Source: Paenibacillus macquariensis (GTDB lineage: Bacteria; Bacillota; Bacilli; Paenibacillales; Paenibacillaceae). From it: a stretch of DNA of 64,000 nucleotides. The notes beneath the pieces were generated by a model. It saw only the letters and a list, made by a program, of their open reading frames with translations. It did no database searches and was not told where the DNA came from. The DNA lies in NCBI RefSeq assembly GCF_900156375.1, contig NZ_FTNK01000004.1:1-64000 (forward strand). Reading direction: 5' to 3'. The translations under genes were made by a program, and so were the position numbers. Below, piece by piece: positions 17,276 to 26,188 of this stretch. The stretch's first letter is position 1, and each line of letters starts with the position of its first letter.

Positions 17276-17506
17276 ATGTCTAAAAGAATCAAAGTTTTTA
17301 CGGATGGCAGTCCTTTAAGTGATGATGTAGTCGAACAAGTAAAGAAACTAGCTTGCTCTAAGTGTGAATTCATCGTAAATAACTTGTCAGAACCACCTGT
17401 CGCGGCCGAATGTGAGGATAAAGTTAAAGGTTATGGCATTACATCACTTCCAGCGGTTACGATTGACGGGAAAGTAGTGGATTACAAGAAATTCAAGAAA
17501 AAATAG
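17276..17506 (+). CDS. Thioredoxin/glutaredoxin-fold protein with serines at the CxxC site
   Basis: This encodes a 76-residue protein resembling the small thioredoxin-fold proteins found next to merR in Gram-positive mer loci. Related proteins carry GCPVCDD at the active site; here it is GSPLSDD, so both cysteines are serine and dithiol chemistry is not possible there. A Cys pair remains in ACSKCEF and one Cys in AECED. The cis-Pro region ITSLPAVTIDG is kept. ATG 17276 follows AGGGGAG inside the end of the merR remnant. Likely an inactive relic, or a metal binder using the other cysteines. Confidence 0.65.
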   Translation: MSKRIKVFTDGSPLSDDVVEQVKKLACSKCEFIVNNLSEPPVAAECEDKVKGYGITSLPAVTIDGKVVDYKKFKKK

Positions 17507-17904
17507 ACCGTTTTATAAATTAGATTCATTTTATGTAGCTAAAGAGAAAGAGGTACACTGTAATATTGAAGACAAGAGATTGGACATGAGGTATGTAATA
17601 ACAACTTGTAAGAATATTGATGGTTCGATTTCATGAGATGTGACAGTGATGCTCGAATGTATTGTTTATTTCGGTTGACTTTGCTAAGCTGAAATTTCTT
17701 GGTAGAGAAAGGGCTAGGCGGTAAAATACTCCACTCTTCACCACAGCAAAGAATGAACGGCTGAGATGTCGGGTTTTATCTATTATAACAGTAATGATGT
17801 TTTCTGAATTTTTATAAAACCTGCTCATTTTCATCTGAAATGGTAGTGAATAACCTGCAATTTGTATGGATTCAAATTGACCCAAGTGTGTAGAGGGAGG
17901 ATTT
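17507..17904. other. Intergenic region before the two-component operon
   Basis: I see no gene. A short open stretch at about 17530-17635 (EVHCNIEDKRLDMRYVITTC) has no start and no recognised family. The promoter of the response regulator gene must lie in the A+T-rich end, but no clear sigma-A pair stands out. Confidence 0.35.
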
Positions 17905-18618
17905 ATGTACCGGATTCTCATTGTAGAAGATGATCAGCGAATTGCCGAGCTTTTATCCAATCATTTGGACAAATACGGATATGAACCCATTGTGACACAT
18001 CAGTTTGATGCCATAGATCAAGCCTTTGAACAAATCATGCCTCATCTTGTCTTGCTGGATGTGAACCTACCTAAATTTGACGGATATTATTGGTGCAAAC
18101 AAATACGAAAAGTTTCATCTTGTCCAATTATTTTTATTTCTGCTCGAACAGGAGAATTGGATCAGGTGATGGCAATTGAGTATGGCGGAGATGACTTTGT
18201 AACCAAACCTTTTTACTATGATGTCATCGTTGCAAAAGTGAAAAGTCAAATCCGCCGTTCGTATGGCGAATTATCAATCGGAGCTACTGATACTGAACGA
18301 GAAGTTCATTTTTATGGAGTGACATTTTTTCCAGAACGTCCAGAACTACATTACGGACAGCAGAGATTATCGCTTATGAAAAAAGAAGCTGATCTACTCG
18401 ACCTGCTCATTAACAAATATCCACGTACGGTAAAGCGGGAGAAAATATTTGAACGGATGTGGGACGAAAAAGAATTCATCAACGAGAATACGTTGAATGT
18501 AAATGTAGCTCGGTTACGCAAGAAGTTCACAGAACTCGGGATAGATAATGCCATCGAAACCGTCAAGGGCTTAGGCTACCGTCTGAACGTATCTTGGAAC
18601 GAGGTAGACAAAGAATGA
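17905..18618 (+). CDS. BceR-like response regulator (OmpR family)
   Basis: This encodes a 237-residue regulator: receiver domain at 1-115 with acidic pair Asp9/Asp10, phosphorylated Asp52 (LLDVNLPKFDG) and Lys101 (VTKPF), then a winged-helix DNA-binding domain from about 140. ATG follows GGGAGG. Its stop overlaps the kinase start (ATGA). It is the usual partner of a short intramembrane-sensing kinase and a BceAB-type transporter encoded just downstream. A TGACA/TGTAA box in front of the transporter genes is its likely target. Confidence 0.93.
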   Translation: MYRILIVEDDQRIAELLSNHLDKYGYEPIVTHQFDAIDQAFEQIMPHLVLLDVNLPKFDGYYWCKQIRKVSSCPIIFISARTGELDQVMAIEYGGDDFVTKPFYYDVIVAKVKSQIRRSYGELSIGATDTEREVHFYGVTFFPERPELHYGQQRLSLMKKEADLLDLLINKYPRTVKREKIFERMWDEKEFINENTLNVNVARLRKKFTELGIDNAIETVKGLGYRLNVSWNEVDKE

Positions 18619-19601
18619 AATTATTTATTAAGGAGAATATTCCCTATATCGTACTTCATGTCATGCAGTTTATATTTTTATATTCGACTTTTCGCTGGTT
18701 GGATGCAAATGTTGTTGAAGGCAATATCGCGTATCTCTTTCTAGTGAGTCTTTTTATGCTGATCATTTATCTTACATTTCGTTATGTAGTTGGACGCAGC
18801 GGCTATAAATGGCTAAGCAATATTCCCGATTTGAAAGATGCAAAGGCTTTCTTGCAAATGGACGTTACTTCACCGTTGCTTCATACTTTCAAGGAAGGAC
18901 TTGCAAGGCAATATCAGTTAATGCAGAGCGAAAAAGAAAGATCAATACAGGAAAAACAGGAGCAGATTGATTTTATGAACCGTTTTGTCCATTTGCTCAA
19001 AACACCGCTTTCCGCTTTGCACCTGATTGTTCAGGATCGTGAGGACTCGGATGGGTCGGAGGAAATGCAAGTTGAAATCGTCCGTATGGAGTACCAGTTG
19101 AATATGATTCTGACACTATCAAGAATGTCCTCTTTCCGACAGGATTTCTATATTCAAACTGTATCCATAGAGCCATTGGTATATGAAGTAATTAACGACT
19201 TAAAGAGCCACTTTATTCACCATCATTTATTCCCCTCAGCCGATGTACATGGGGATGCCACCGTACTTTCGGATCGTAAATGGTTGAAGTTTGTACTAAT
19301 GCAGTTGCTTACCAATGCCATCCGTTATTCTGATGGTGGAAATCGACACATAAGGATATTTGCGGGTCAACAGGGAGAGTATTTTACATTGACAGTGAAA
19401 GATGAAGGTGTAGGCATTTCCCCTCAAGACCTTCCTAGAGTATTTGATTTGTATTTTACTGGTGCTAACGGACGCGAATTTGGTGAATCCACGGGCATCG
19501 GTTTATATCTCGTTCGGAAAATCTGTGATGAGTTGGGTCACAGCGTTTCGATCCAATCATCTTTAGGAGTGGGAACGGAGGTCAAAATTCGTTTTTCATG
19601 A
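18615..19601 (+). CDS. BceS-like intramembrane-sensing histidine kinase
   Basis: This encodes a 328-residue kinase. Two membrane helices (about 10-28 and 38-58) are joined by a very short outer loop, so it has no sensor domain of its own and depends on the transporter for sensing, as known for BceS. The phosphorylated His126 lies in FVHLLKTPLSAL. The ATPase domain has the N box (LTNAIRYS), DEGVGIS and GESTGIGLYLV. ATG 18615 overlaps the regulator stop. It would respond to cell-wall-active peptides through BceAB. Confidence 0.92.
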   Translation: MKLFIKENIPYIVLHVMQFIFLYSTFRWLDANVVEGNIAYLFLVSLFMLIIYLTFRYVVGRSGYKWLSNIPDLKDAKAFLQMDVTSPLLHTFKEGLARQYQLMQSEKERSIQEKQEQIDFMNRFVHLLKTPLSALHLIVQDREDSDGSEEMQVEIVRMEYQLNMILTLSRMSSFRQDFYIQTVSIEPLVYEVINDLKSHFIHHHLFPSADVHGDATVLSDRKWLKFVLMQLLTNAIRYSDGGNRHIRIFAGQQGEYFTLTVKDEGVGISPQDLPRVFDLYFTGANGREFGESTGIGLYLVRKICDELGHSVSIQSSLGVGTEVKIRFS

Positions 19602-19625
19602 TCCTATCATCCTTAGTTGGCAAGG

Positions 19626-19639
19626 TGACAGATATGTAA
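19626..19639 (+). promoter_or_regulatory. BceR-type binding box upstream of the ABC transporter
   Basis: TGACA, four bases (GATA), then TGTAA. This matches the published BceR-type pattern TNACA-N4-TGTAA. It lies 83 bases before the ATPase start, where a response regulator would activate the promoter. Confidence 0.7.
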
Positions 19640-19721
19640 TGTTGATGTTATCTAGAACGATAGCGACATCCCTTCCTTTCTTATAACCTAAGAGTAAGGA
19701 AAGAAAGGAGCGAAATCACAC

Positions 19722-20492
19722 ATGAATATGCTGGAAATCAGTAAGGTATCAAAAATATATGATGGGAAAGTTTCTTATCAGGCATTGAGACATGTCGATT
19801 TTATCGTACCGAAAGGTCAATTTGTTGGGGTTATGGGTCCATCGGGGAGTGGAAAGACAACGCTGTTGAATGTCATCTCGACAATTGACCATCCGACCAC
19901 TGGAGAGGTTGTCATCAATGGAAAAGAACCACATCAACTGCCATCGGAGCAATTGGCTGTGTTTCGACGCCGCGAACTAGGTTTTGTGTTTCAGGACTTC
20001 AATTTATTACATACGTTGACCGTACGGGAAAATATTTTCCTACCATTAGCTCTGGACGGAGTAGCTGTAAAGAAAATGAATGGACGGTTAAACTACATTG
20101 CTCCTATTCTAGGTATTACTGACATTCTCGACAAGCGTACCTATGAAATATCTGGAGGACAAGCCCAACGTGCAGCCATTGCAAGAGCCGTAATTCATGA
20201 ACCGGCACTACTACTTGCGGACGAACCAACTGGAAACTTGGACACCAAATCATCTCGTGATGTAATGGAGTTGTTTCGCAATATTAATCGTGAAATTGGA
20301 GCAACGATGTTAATGGTTACCCACGACCCAACAGCTGCAAGTTATTGCGACCGAATTATTTTCATTCGAGATGGTTCTGTATATAACGAGATTTATCGTG
20401 GGGAACATCAGAACGACTTCTATGGCAACATTATGGATGTGTTGTCCTTTATGGGAGGCGATTCTCGTGACGTTTCTACAATTCGCAATTAA
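19722..20492 (+). CDS. BceA-like ABC transporter ATP-binding protein
   Basis: This encodes a 256-residue ATPase of the MacB/BceA group. Walker A is GPSGSGKTT, the Q-loop region FVFQDFNLLHTLTVRENI, the signature SGGQAQR, Walker B LLLADEPTGN, and the H-loop VTHD. It powers the BceB permease to release cell-wall-active antimicrobial peptides from lipid targets and to signal to the kinase. It overlaps the permease gene by 26 bases. Bacitracin, nisin or lantibiotics are possible substrates; sequence alone does not decide. Confidence 0.93.
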   Translation: MNMLEISKVSKIYDGKVSYQALRHVDFIVPKGQFVGVMGPSGSGKTTLLNVISTIDHPTTGEVVINGKEPHQLPSEQLAVFRRRELGFVFQDFNLLHTLTVRENIFLPLALDGVAVKKMNGRLNYIAPILGITDILDKRTYEISGGQAQRAAIARAVIHEPALLLADEPTGNLDTKSSRDVMELFRNINREIGATMLMVTHDPTAASYCDRIIFIRDGSVYNEIYRGEHQNDFYGNIMDVLSFMGGDSRDVSTIRN

Positions 20493-22344
20493 AAACGTGC
20501 AAAGAAATTATAAAGCATACTTGGCTTATTTTCTCAGCAGCACCTTTTCCATATTGGTCTTTTTCCTATTTGCTGTGAACCTGTTTCATCCTATGATCGG
20601 AGAGAATTTCACTTCTGGACCCGTTCATGCTGTTCTGTCTACAGGAGAAGTTGCGATATCCATATTTTCTTTGCTGTTTATCCTTTACTCAGTGGGAACT
20701 TTTTTGAAGATGCGATCAGGAGAATTTGGTTTGCTGACGATATTAGGTGCTACACGTAAGCAATTGAATCGACTGATTTTATTGGAGAATATCATCATTG
20801 GACTTGCAGCAATGGTGACGGGAATCACCACTGGACTTTTTTTATCGAAGTATTTTTTAATGTTTGCTTCGATGATTCTGGAAGTTCCAGAACTCGAATT
20901 TTACATGCCAGTGAAAGCAATTATTTTTACAATAACCTGTTTTCTAATCATATTCGTCTTGATCTCTATTCTCGCTCCGTTTGCAGTGAGATCCAAGGAG
21001 ATCATTGAACTCCTGAAAGGGAATCGAAAACCGAAAGAACCACCTAAAGCATCAATATGGCTCTCAATAGCAGGATTAATATTGATGGCGGCAGGTTATA
21101 TAATTGTAGTATTAGAAATGGATATCCCTTTTGGCTATGGCGTAGTCGCCATATTGGTTTCAGCAGGAACCTACCTGTTCTATTCGCAGTTTAGTGTATT
21201 TACCTTAATGCGATTGACATCCCTTCCAACATTATTTTTTAGAAAAACGAACTTGCTTTGGATTTCAGACTTGGTTTATCGTATGAAAGATAACGCTCGA
21301 TTATTGTTTGTTGTCACGATTACCTGCGCGTTATCATTCACGACAATGGCAACTTTTTTTTCCGTTTATCAGACGGTAGACGAGGAATACGCGAAGAGCT
21401 ACCCGATACCGTTCAATTATTCCTCCTATTCCTCAGACGTTCAGCGTGAGAATAATCTTTCTCTCATTTCTTCAAAATTAGATGAAGAAGGGCTGTCGTA
21501 TAGGATAGTCTCAGTACCGTTTCTGGAGTTCGACAGCGATTTAAGTCAGAAGACCGGAGCACTATCCACTCAAGGATACAATCGTCTTGCAGAATTGTTG
21601 AACCGAGAACCATTGCAGTTAAAATCTGGAGAAGCTATTGAAGTTTCCACCTGGACAAACAAAGCTGATTCCCGTATAACAATCCAGGAGAATGAAACCG
21701 TACACTTGGGAAGCGATACACTTCGGCTTATCGGTGTCGTCCAAGACAACATATTTCCAGAGGGTTCGTTTGGAAATTTGTATGTATTGAATGATTCGGA
21801 TTTCGAGAAACAGGATTCTGTATTAAACAAAGGGGTATATTATGGTTATTCAGTTCCGGATTGGACGGAGGCATCGACAGCAGCTGAAAAAATTAGTGCC
21901 CAAATTGGAAGCGATTGGGATGCGTTTAAGTATCGTTCATCACCGGACTGGTATCAGACGGATAAATTAACTTACAAATTAATTCTCTTTGTGGGGTCTT
22001 TTATCAGCATCGTGTTTTTTATAGCAGCTGGAAGCTTTATTTACTTCCGCTTTTATACCGATGTTCAGGAGGAAAAAGGGAAGTACCGTAACCTGCGGAA
22101 AATAGGTATGACTATCCGCGAGGTGAAGAAGATTATCACGGTACAGTTGGCGATCCTTTTCTTTATCCCGATCTTTCTCGCAACACTACATTCAGTATTT
22201 GCACTGCAATTGCTACAAAGACTAATATCTGTTTCCATAGGCAGTTACGCATCGATTATTTTGATTTTCTTTTTAGTAGCGTGGTTCATATACTTCCTGC
22301 TTCTTCGTCCTCGCTATTTGAGAAGTCTATTGGAAGAGACTTAA
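20467..22344 (+). CDS. BceB-like FtsX-family permease
   Basis: This encodes about 625 residues. It starts with GTG at 20467 (TFLQFAIKNVQRNYKAY follows), eight bases after GGGAGG and inside the end of the ATPase gene. The layout is ten membrane helices, with one large outer domain of about 200 residues between helices 7 and 8 (from FFSVYQTVDEEYAKSYP to about SSPDWYQTDK). This is the BceB hallmark and the peptide-sensing part. LRKIGMTIREVKKI is the coupling segment. With the neighbouring kinase it forms a flux-sensing resistance module. Confidence 0.92.
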   Translation: MTFLQFAIKNVQRNYKAYLAYFLSSTFSILVFFLFAVNLFHPMIGENFTSGPVHAVLSTGEVAISIFSLLFILYSVGTFLKMRSGEFGLLTILGATRKQLNRLILLENIIIGLAAMVTGITTGLFLSKYFLMFASMILEVPELEFYMPVKAIIFTITCFLIIFVLISILAPFAVRSKEIIELLKGNRKPKEPPKASIWLSIAGLILMAAGYIIVVLEMDIPFGYGVVAILVSAGTYLFYSQFSVFTLMRLTSLPTLFFRKTNLLWISDLVYRMKDNARLLFVVTITCALSFTTMATFFSVYQTVDEEYAKSYPIPFNYSSYSSDVQRENNLSLISSKLDEEGLSYRIVSVPFLEFDSDLSQKTGALSTQGYNRLAELLNREPLQLKSGEAIEVSTWTNKADSRITIQENETVHLGSDTLRLIGVVQDNIFPEGSFGNLYVLNDSDFEKQDSVLNKGVYYGYSVPDWTEASTAAEKISAQIGSDWDAFKYRSSPDWYQTDKLTYKLILFVGSFISIVFFIAAGSFIYFRFYTDVQEEKGKYRNLRKIGMTIREVKKIITVQLAILFFIPIFLATLHSVFALQLLQRLISVSIGSYASIILIFFLVAWFIYFLLLRPRYLRSLLEET

Positions 22345-22631
22345 TCAGGTTCAAATTGCTTTCTATTTGGGGTGATGTCAATTAAAGGGGACATACGTTT
22401 TGACTATTCAAATACCTCAGGGAAACGGATGAGGCTGTGCTAAAACACATGCATTCAACAAGCGATCAAAGAGTTCGTTCGGATTGTAATGTTGATTAAA
22501 TTGGTAGAAGAACTGAAATGGAAAGGATGTTAGCTAATAGTAATCAAGCACCGTGTTGAAGTTCAACCTTAAATGGCTAAATATTAATGAGACCAACTCC
22601 TTGTCTATGATGTTGCAAATATAATAATAGA

Positions 22632-22661
22632 ACATCACTAATAATTTAGTGGTGTTTTTTT
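22632..22661 (+). terminator. Rho-independent terminator
   Basis: CACTAA pairs with TTAGTG around a short loop and a seven-base T run follows. It may end the bce transcript 300 bases after the permease. Confidence 0.7.
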
Positions 22662-22700
22662 ATGGTTCTATGTAAGACCAATGTTGATAATGACTACAAA

Positions 22701-22732
22701 TAAAGTGGACAAATATAACCCTGTCCACTTTA
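22701..22732. repeat. Perfect inverted repeat
   Basis: TAAAGTGGACA and TGTCCACTTTA form an 11-bp perfect stem around ten bases. No T run follows. It may be an IS end or an operator left behind. Confidence 0.5.
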
Positions 22733-22844
22733 CTATTAATTCGTATAATATGAAAAATATCATAGTTCATTCTTAGATATATTGATGTTTATTTCTTGTT
22801 ACTTTTTTATTGATGGCAACAAAAGCGCATAAAACATCAGCGCT

Positions 22845-23255
22845 TATTGCAATCCAAATTCTGATGAAATTCAAGAAGAACTGGTCTTTAAAATCGTTCT
22901 CGATGAAAAATTTGCAAACACAGAACAGCGTGAGGTTAGAGTTCTACAGAATAAACAAATTTTGAGGGTATTATGAAAAAAATTCAAAACATGTATGGAA
23001 GGCATGATCTAGATTCTCTTCATTTATTCATACAACAGATGATACAAGTGAATTTGGGGAGCTTAATGCACATTCATTCATAGCGTACACACAAAAAGGT
23101 GCAATGCAGGTAGGTTTAACAGAGAAAGATTCATACAAAATTGAATTGGAAAATTGATTCTCAAATGATATGTAAACTAATGACTCTAAGGATGAATTAA
23201 CAGGAAACTTTAGCTCAGTTAGGTATGTATTACAAAGAAAGGGCCATCCCACTAA
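22845..23255 (+). pseudogene. Decayed gene of unknown family
   Basis: Fragments read as protein: NSDEIQEELVFKIVLDEKF, then EQREVRVLQNKQIL, and further on SFIHTTDDTSEFGELNAHSF and YTQKGAMQVGLTEKDSYKIE, followed by stops TGA and TAA. They lie in more than one frame. The terminator at 23239 comes right after. I do not recognise the family. Confidence 0.35.
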
Positions 23256-23268
23256 GGATGGCCTTTTT
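23239..23268 (+). terminator. Rho-independent terminator
   Basis: GGGCCATCC pairs with GGATGGCC around CACTAA, followed by TTTTT. Confidence 0.85.
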
Positions 23269-23527
23269 CAGAACTTGCCGTTACAGACATCGCGGTGAAC
23301 CGTACCACAAGAGGGTTATATTTTGTAGCCTAGAGGTTCAATTCAATGTCTATTAGATAGAGTTCCCACCAGCGCAAAGCGGTGCATCTATTTTCTTACG
23401 ATAGCACCTCGTTTTTGACCCGTGAGAGTATCAGAACTTTGCATCAGACTGCTACAAGGCAAATGCCGTTACCGTGGCTATTGTCCCTGCATAGGAATAA
23501 GCAGATGAGATAGGATGGTGGACATGA

Positions 23528-24910
23528 ATGGCAATAAATCGAAAAAAAGCCGCTACTCAATTGACCGGAAGAATTGTATTACCGGGCAACCCGTCATACA
23601 AGGCAGCAAGGATGGTGTACAATAGGCGGTTTTCCAAATTTCCACGGGTAATCGTCTTTTGCAGACGAACGCAGGATGTGATCAACGCTATCAAGTGGGC
23701 GCGTGAGCGGGGGATCCCGTTGCGAGCACGTAGCGGGCGACACAGCTATGAAGCCTTTTCGGCAGTGAATGGCAGTATTATTATCGATGTAAGTGAGATG
23801 AATAAAGTAAAAGTTGACCGCAAGAAGATGGTGGCACACATCCAGACAGGCAATCCACTGGAGCGGGTGTACCGTGAGTTGTGGAATAATCGAGTTTCTC
23901 TCCCTGCTGGAACTGCACCCGATGTGGGTATTGCCGGACTCACTTTGGGAGGTGGGATTGGGTTATTGTCGCGAAAGTATGGTCTTACCTGTGATAACCT
24001 GAAACAGGTCGAGATGGTAGTAGCTTCAGGACGATATGGAGCAAAGGCGATCATAGCTAACAAGAACCAGCATTCAGACCTGCTCTGGGCATCGAAAGGC
24101 GGTGGCGGAGGAAACTTTGGGATTGCTACGTCGTATAAGTTTCGGGTGCGGCCTATCTCAAACGTCTCCATCTACAGTATTATTTGGAAATGGAGTGATC
24201 TGGATAAAGTGTTCCCGACATGGCAGCGCTTTGCACCTTCCGTAACCAATCGGTTAACCTCAACGATCGAGGTATCTTCTAAGCAGGTTGGGAAGATCGA
24301 GTCTACCGGGCAATTGTTGGGGAGTGCTGAAGAGCTGCGACGATTAATCAGGCCTTTGCTGCAAGTAGGGACTCCAGTGAAAGTAATGGTAAGGACGGTA
24401 CCTTTTATTGAAGCGACCCAATTTTTTGCCGCGTCTGATCTGAATCTGGAGCCCAAATTTAAGATAACCGGGTCGTACGGATATCAGCCTTTGCCACGTG
24501 AAGGGGTACGGATTATTCGAGATTTTCTTGCAAAAGCGCCAAATAAGCATTCAAGCGTGTGGTGTCAAAGCTTGGGGGGAGCAGGGACTGCGGTTAGTCG
24601 GATATCTCAGACAGCGACGGCCTATCCTCATCGGAAAGCAGAGACTATCTATGAGGTGTCTGCTCGATGGAGAAATGATAACGAGCAGCAGCGAAATGTT
24701 CATTGGGTTAAAAGGTTTCGTAGAGCGCTCCGTCCCTTTGTGATCGGGGATTATGTGAACTTTCCTGATTTGGAGATTAAGAACTGGCCAATGGCGTATT
24801 ATGGTGTGAATTTTGCTAGATTGAAGCAAGTGAAGCGGAAGTACGACCCACATAATGTGTTTCATTTTGCGCAGAGTATTCCAGTGGGTAACAAGTTAGG
24901 GAAAAAGTGA
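23528..24910 (+). CDS. FAD-linked oxidase (BBE-type, YvdP/CotQ-like)
   Basis: This encodes a 460-residue flavoprotein of the berberine-bridge/VAO fold. The FAD-binding PCMH domain covers about 35-210; His72 in RSGRHSYE is the site of covalent FAD attachment. The GLTLGGGIGLLSRKYGL loop is typical, but it lacks the Cys used for a second FAD link, so the flavin would be bound once. The C-terminal BBE segment YYGVNFARLKQVKRKYDPHNVFHF is complete. The nearest known relatives in Bacillus include the spore-coat protein CotQ. Substrate is unknown, likely an alcohol or sugar. Confidence 0.88.
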   Translation: MAINRKKAATQLTGRIVLPGNPSYKAARMVYNRRFSKFPRVIVFCRRTQDVINAIKWARERGIPLRARSGRHSYEAFSAVNGSIIIDVSEMNKVKVDRKKMVAHIQTGNPLERVYRELWNNRVSLPAGTAPDVGIAGLTLGGGIGLLSRKYGLTCDNLKQVEMVVASGRYGAKAIIANKNQHSDLLWASKGGGGGNFGIATSYKFRVRPISNVSIYSIIWKWSDLDKVFPTWQRFAPSVTNRLTSTIEVSSKQVGKIESTGQLLGSAEELRRLIRPLLQVGTPVKVMVRTVPFIEATQFFAASDLNLEPKFKITGSYGYQPLPREGVRIIRDFLAKAPNKHSSVWCQSLGGAGTAVSRISQTATAYPHRKAETIYEVSARWRNDNEQQRNVHWVKRFRRALRPFVIGDYVNFPDLEIKNWPMAYYGVNFARLKQVKRKYDPHNVFHFAQSIPVGNKLGKK

Positions 24911-25016
24911 AGAAGTGAAATATGATAGGGAGTGGATGGCTTGAAAAAGTCTCCGTTCCCATCTTGTGGTGGTCAATTGGCTGGTTGATTCCGTGGAATC
25001 GAAGACGTTAGTCCAA

Positions 25017-25050
25017 AAAGCCTTAACCCTTCTTGCAGGGCTAAGGCTTT
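25017..25050. terminator. Bidirectional terminator
   Basis: AAAGCCTTAACCC pairs with GGGCTAAGGCTTT. An A run on the left gives a T run for the minus-strand decarboxylase gene that ends ten bases further on. Confidence 0.8.
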
Positions 25051-25059
25051 GGCTATTCA

Positions 25060-26187
25060 TTAAGCTAGTCTCATCTTAAAATCCTGATAGCCGAACTCAC
25101 GAACGACACGACAATTGCCGTCTTTCTCCTGCACGGCGATGGCCGGCAGCGGCATACCGTTGAAGGTGTTGGTTTTGACCATGGAGTAGATCGCCATATC
25201 TTCAAACACTAATCTGTCACCGTTCTTTAATGGCTGATCGAAGGAGTAGTCTCCGATTACATCGCCCGTAAGGCAGGTCGGACCGCCAAGCCGATAGGTG
25301 TATGGCTTCTCGCCGGCTTCGCCCGAACCGACAAGCGGCGGACGATACGGCATTTCCAGAACATCGGGCATATGACACGTAGCCGACGTGTCCACGATGG
25401 CAATCTCGATGCCGTTCTTATGGATATCCAGTACGGAGGTGACCATATAGCCCGCATTGAGCGCGATGGCTTCTCCGGGTTCAACGTAGACTTCCAAGCT
25501 GTATTTATCTTGCATTCGCGAAATGCAAGCTTCGAGTCTCGGGATGTCATAGTCGTCTCTTGTGATATGGTGACCGCCACCGAAATTGATCCATTCCATT
25601 TGCGGCAACCATGGTCCGAATTTTTCTTCGACCGCATTCAGTGTGGTCTCCAAATCGTCCGAGTTCTGTTGGCAAAGGGTATGGAAGTGCAGTCCTGAAA
25701 CGCCTTCAAGCAGTTCCGGCTGGAAATCCTCCCGTTTCACGCCGAATCTTGACCCCGGCGAACAGGGATCATAGATTTCATGTCCTTCTTGCGTCGAGCA
25801 TTCCGGATTGATGCGAAGACCCACTTTTCTGCCAGCTGCAAGAGCCTTTGTTTTATACTTTTCCAGCTGGGAGAAAGAATTGAAGATGATATGGTCGCAA
25901 ATGGATATAATTCCGTCGATTTCATCTTCGCGATAGGCAGGGGCAAAGACGTGATTTTCTTTGCCCATTTCCTCGTGACCCAGACGTGCTTCAAATAAAC
26001 CGCTCGCCGTCGTGCCGTTTAAGTATCTTCCGATTAGGGGATACATGGCGGTCATGGAAAAAGCTTTTTGCGCCAGAAGAATCTTGGCTCCTGTACGCTG
26101 CATGACGCCGTTCAAGATGTTCAGGTTTTTTTCAATGCGAGCTTCATCAACTACGAAACAGGGTGTCGGCAATTCCTCGAACCGCAT
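25060..26187 (-). CDS. nspC: Carboxynorspermidine/carboxyspermidine decarboxylase
   Basis: This encodes a 375-residue PLP enzyme of the alanine-racemase-like fold that makes norspermidine or spermidine from the carboxy form. The PLP lysine is Lys41 in LLAQKAFSM. Other marks are FGVKREDF, NFGGGHHITRDDYD, YVEPGEAIAL and the cysteine-containing DTSATCHMPDVLEMPYRP. ATG 26187 is one base after the stop of the partner synthase. The longer frame to 26238 overlaps that gene and is unlikely. Together they form the aspartate-semialdehyde route to triamines, which needs no decarboxylated SAM. Confidence 0.93.
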   Translation of the reverse strand: MRFEELPTPCFVVDEARIEKNLNILNGVMQRTGAKILLAQKAFSMTAMYPLIGRYLNGTTASGLFEARLGHEEMGKENHVFAPAYREDEIDGIISICDHIIFNSFSQLEKYKTKALAAGRKVGLRINPECSTQEGHEIYDPCSPGSRFGVKREDFQPELLEGVSGLHFHTLCQQNSDDLETTLNAVEEKFGPWLPQMEWINFGGGHHITRDDYDIPRLEACISRMQDKYSLEVYVEPGEAIALNAGYMVTSVLDIHKNGIEIAIVDTSATCHMPDVLEMPYRPPLVGSGEAGEKPYTYRLGGPTCLTGDVIGDYSFDQPLKNGDRLVFEDMAIYSMVKTNTFNGMPLPAIAVQEKDGNCRVVREFGYQDFKMRLA

Positions 26188-26188
26188 A

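Larger units (their letters stand above)
22345..23527. other. Long stretch with decayed sequence and hairpins
   Basis: No intact gene is present. Three hairpins (22632, 22701, 23239) and a decayed coding stretch at about 22845-23255 are listed separately. The part 22380-22600 has short open runs without starts, such as RTEMERMLANSNQ, of unknown origin. Confidence 0.5.

Noticed and set aside
17631..17921. Minus-strand ORF before the response regulator
   Set aside because: It overlaps the regulator start and ribosome site and shows no family features.
23594..24865. Several long minus-strand and alternate-frame ORFs inside the FAD oxidase gene
   Set aside because: They lie wholly within a gene with clear family motifs, have no ribosome sites and no recognisable domains; typical shadows of a GC-richer gene.
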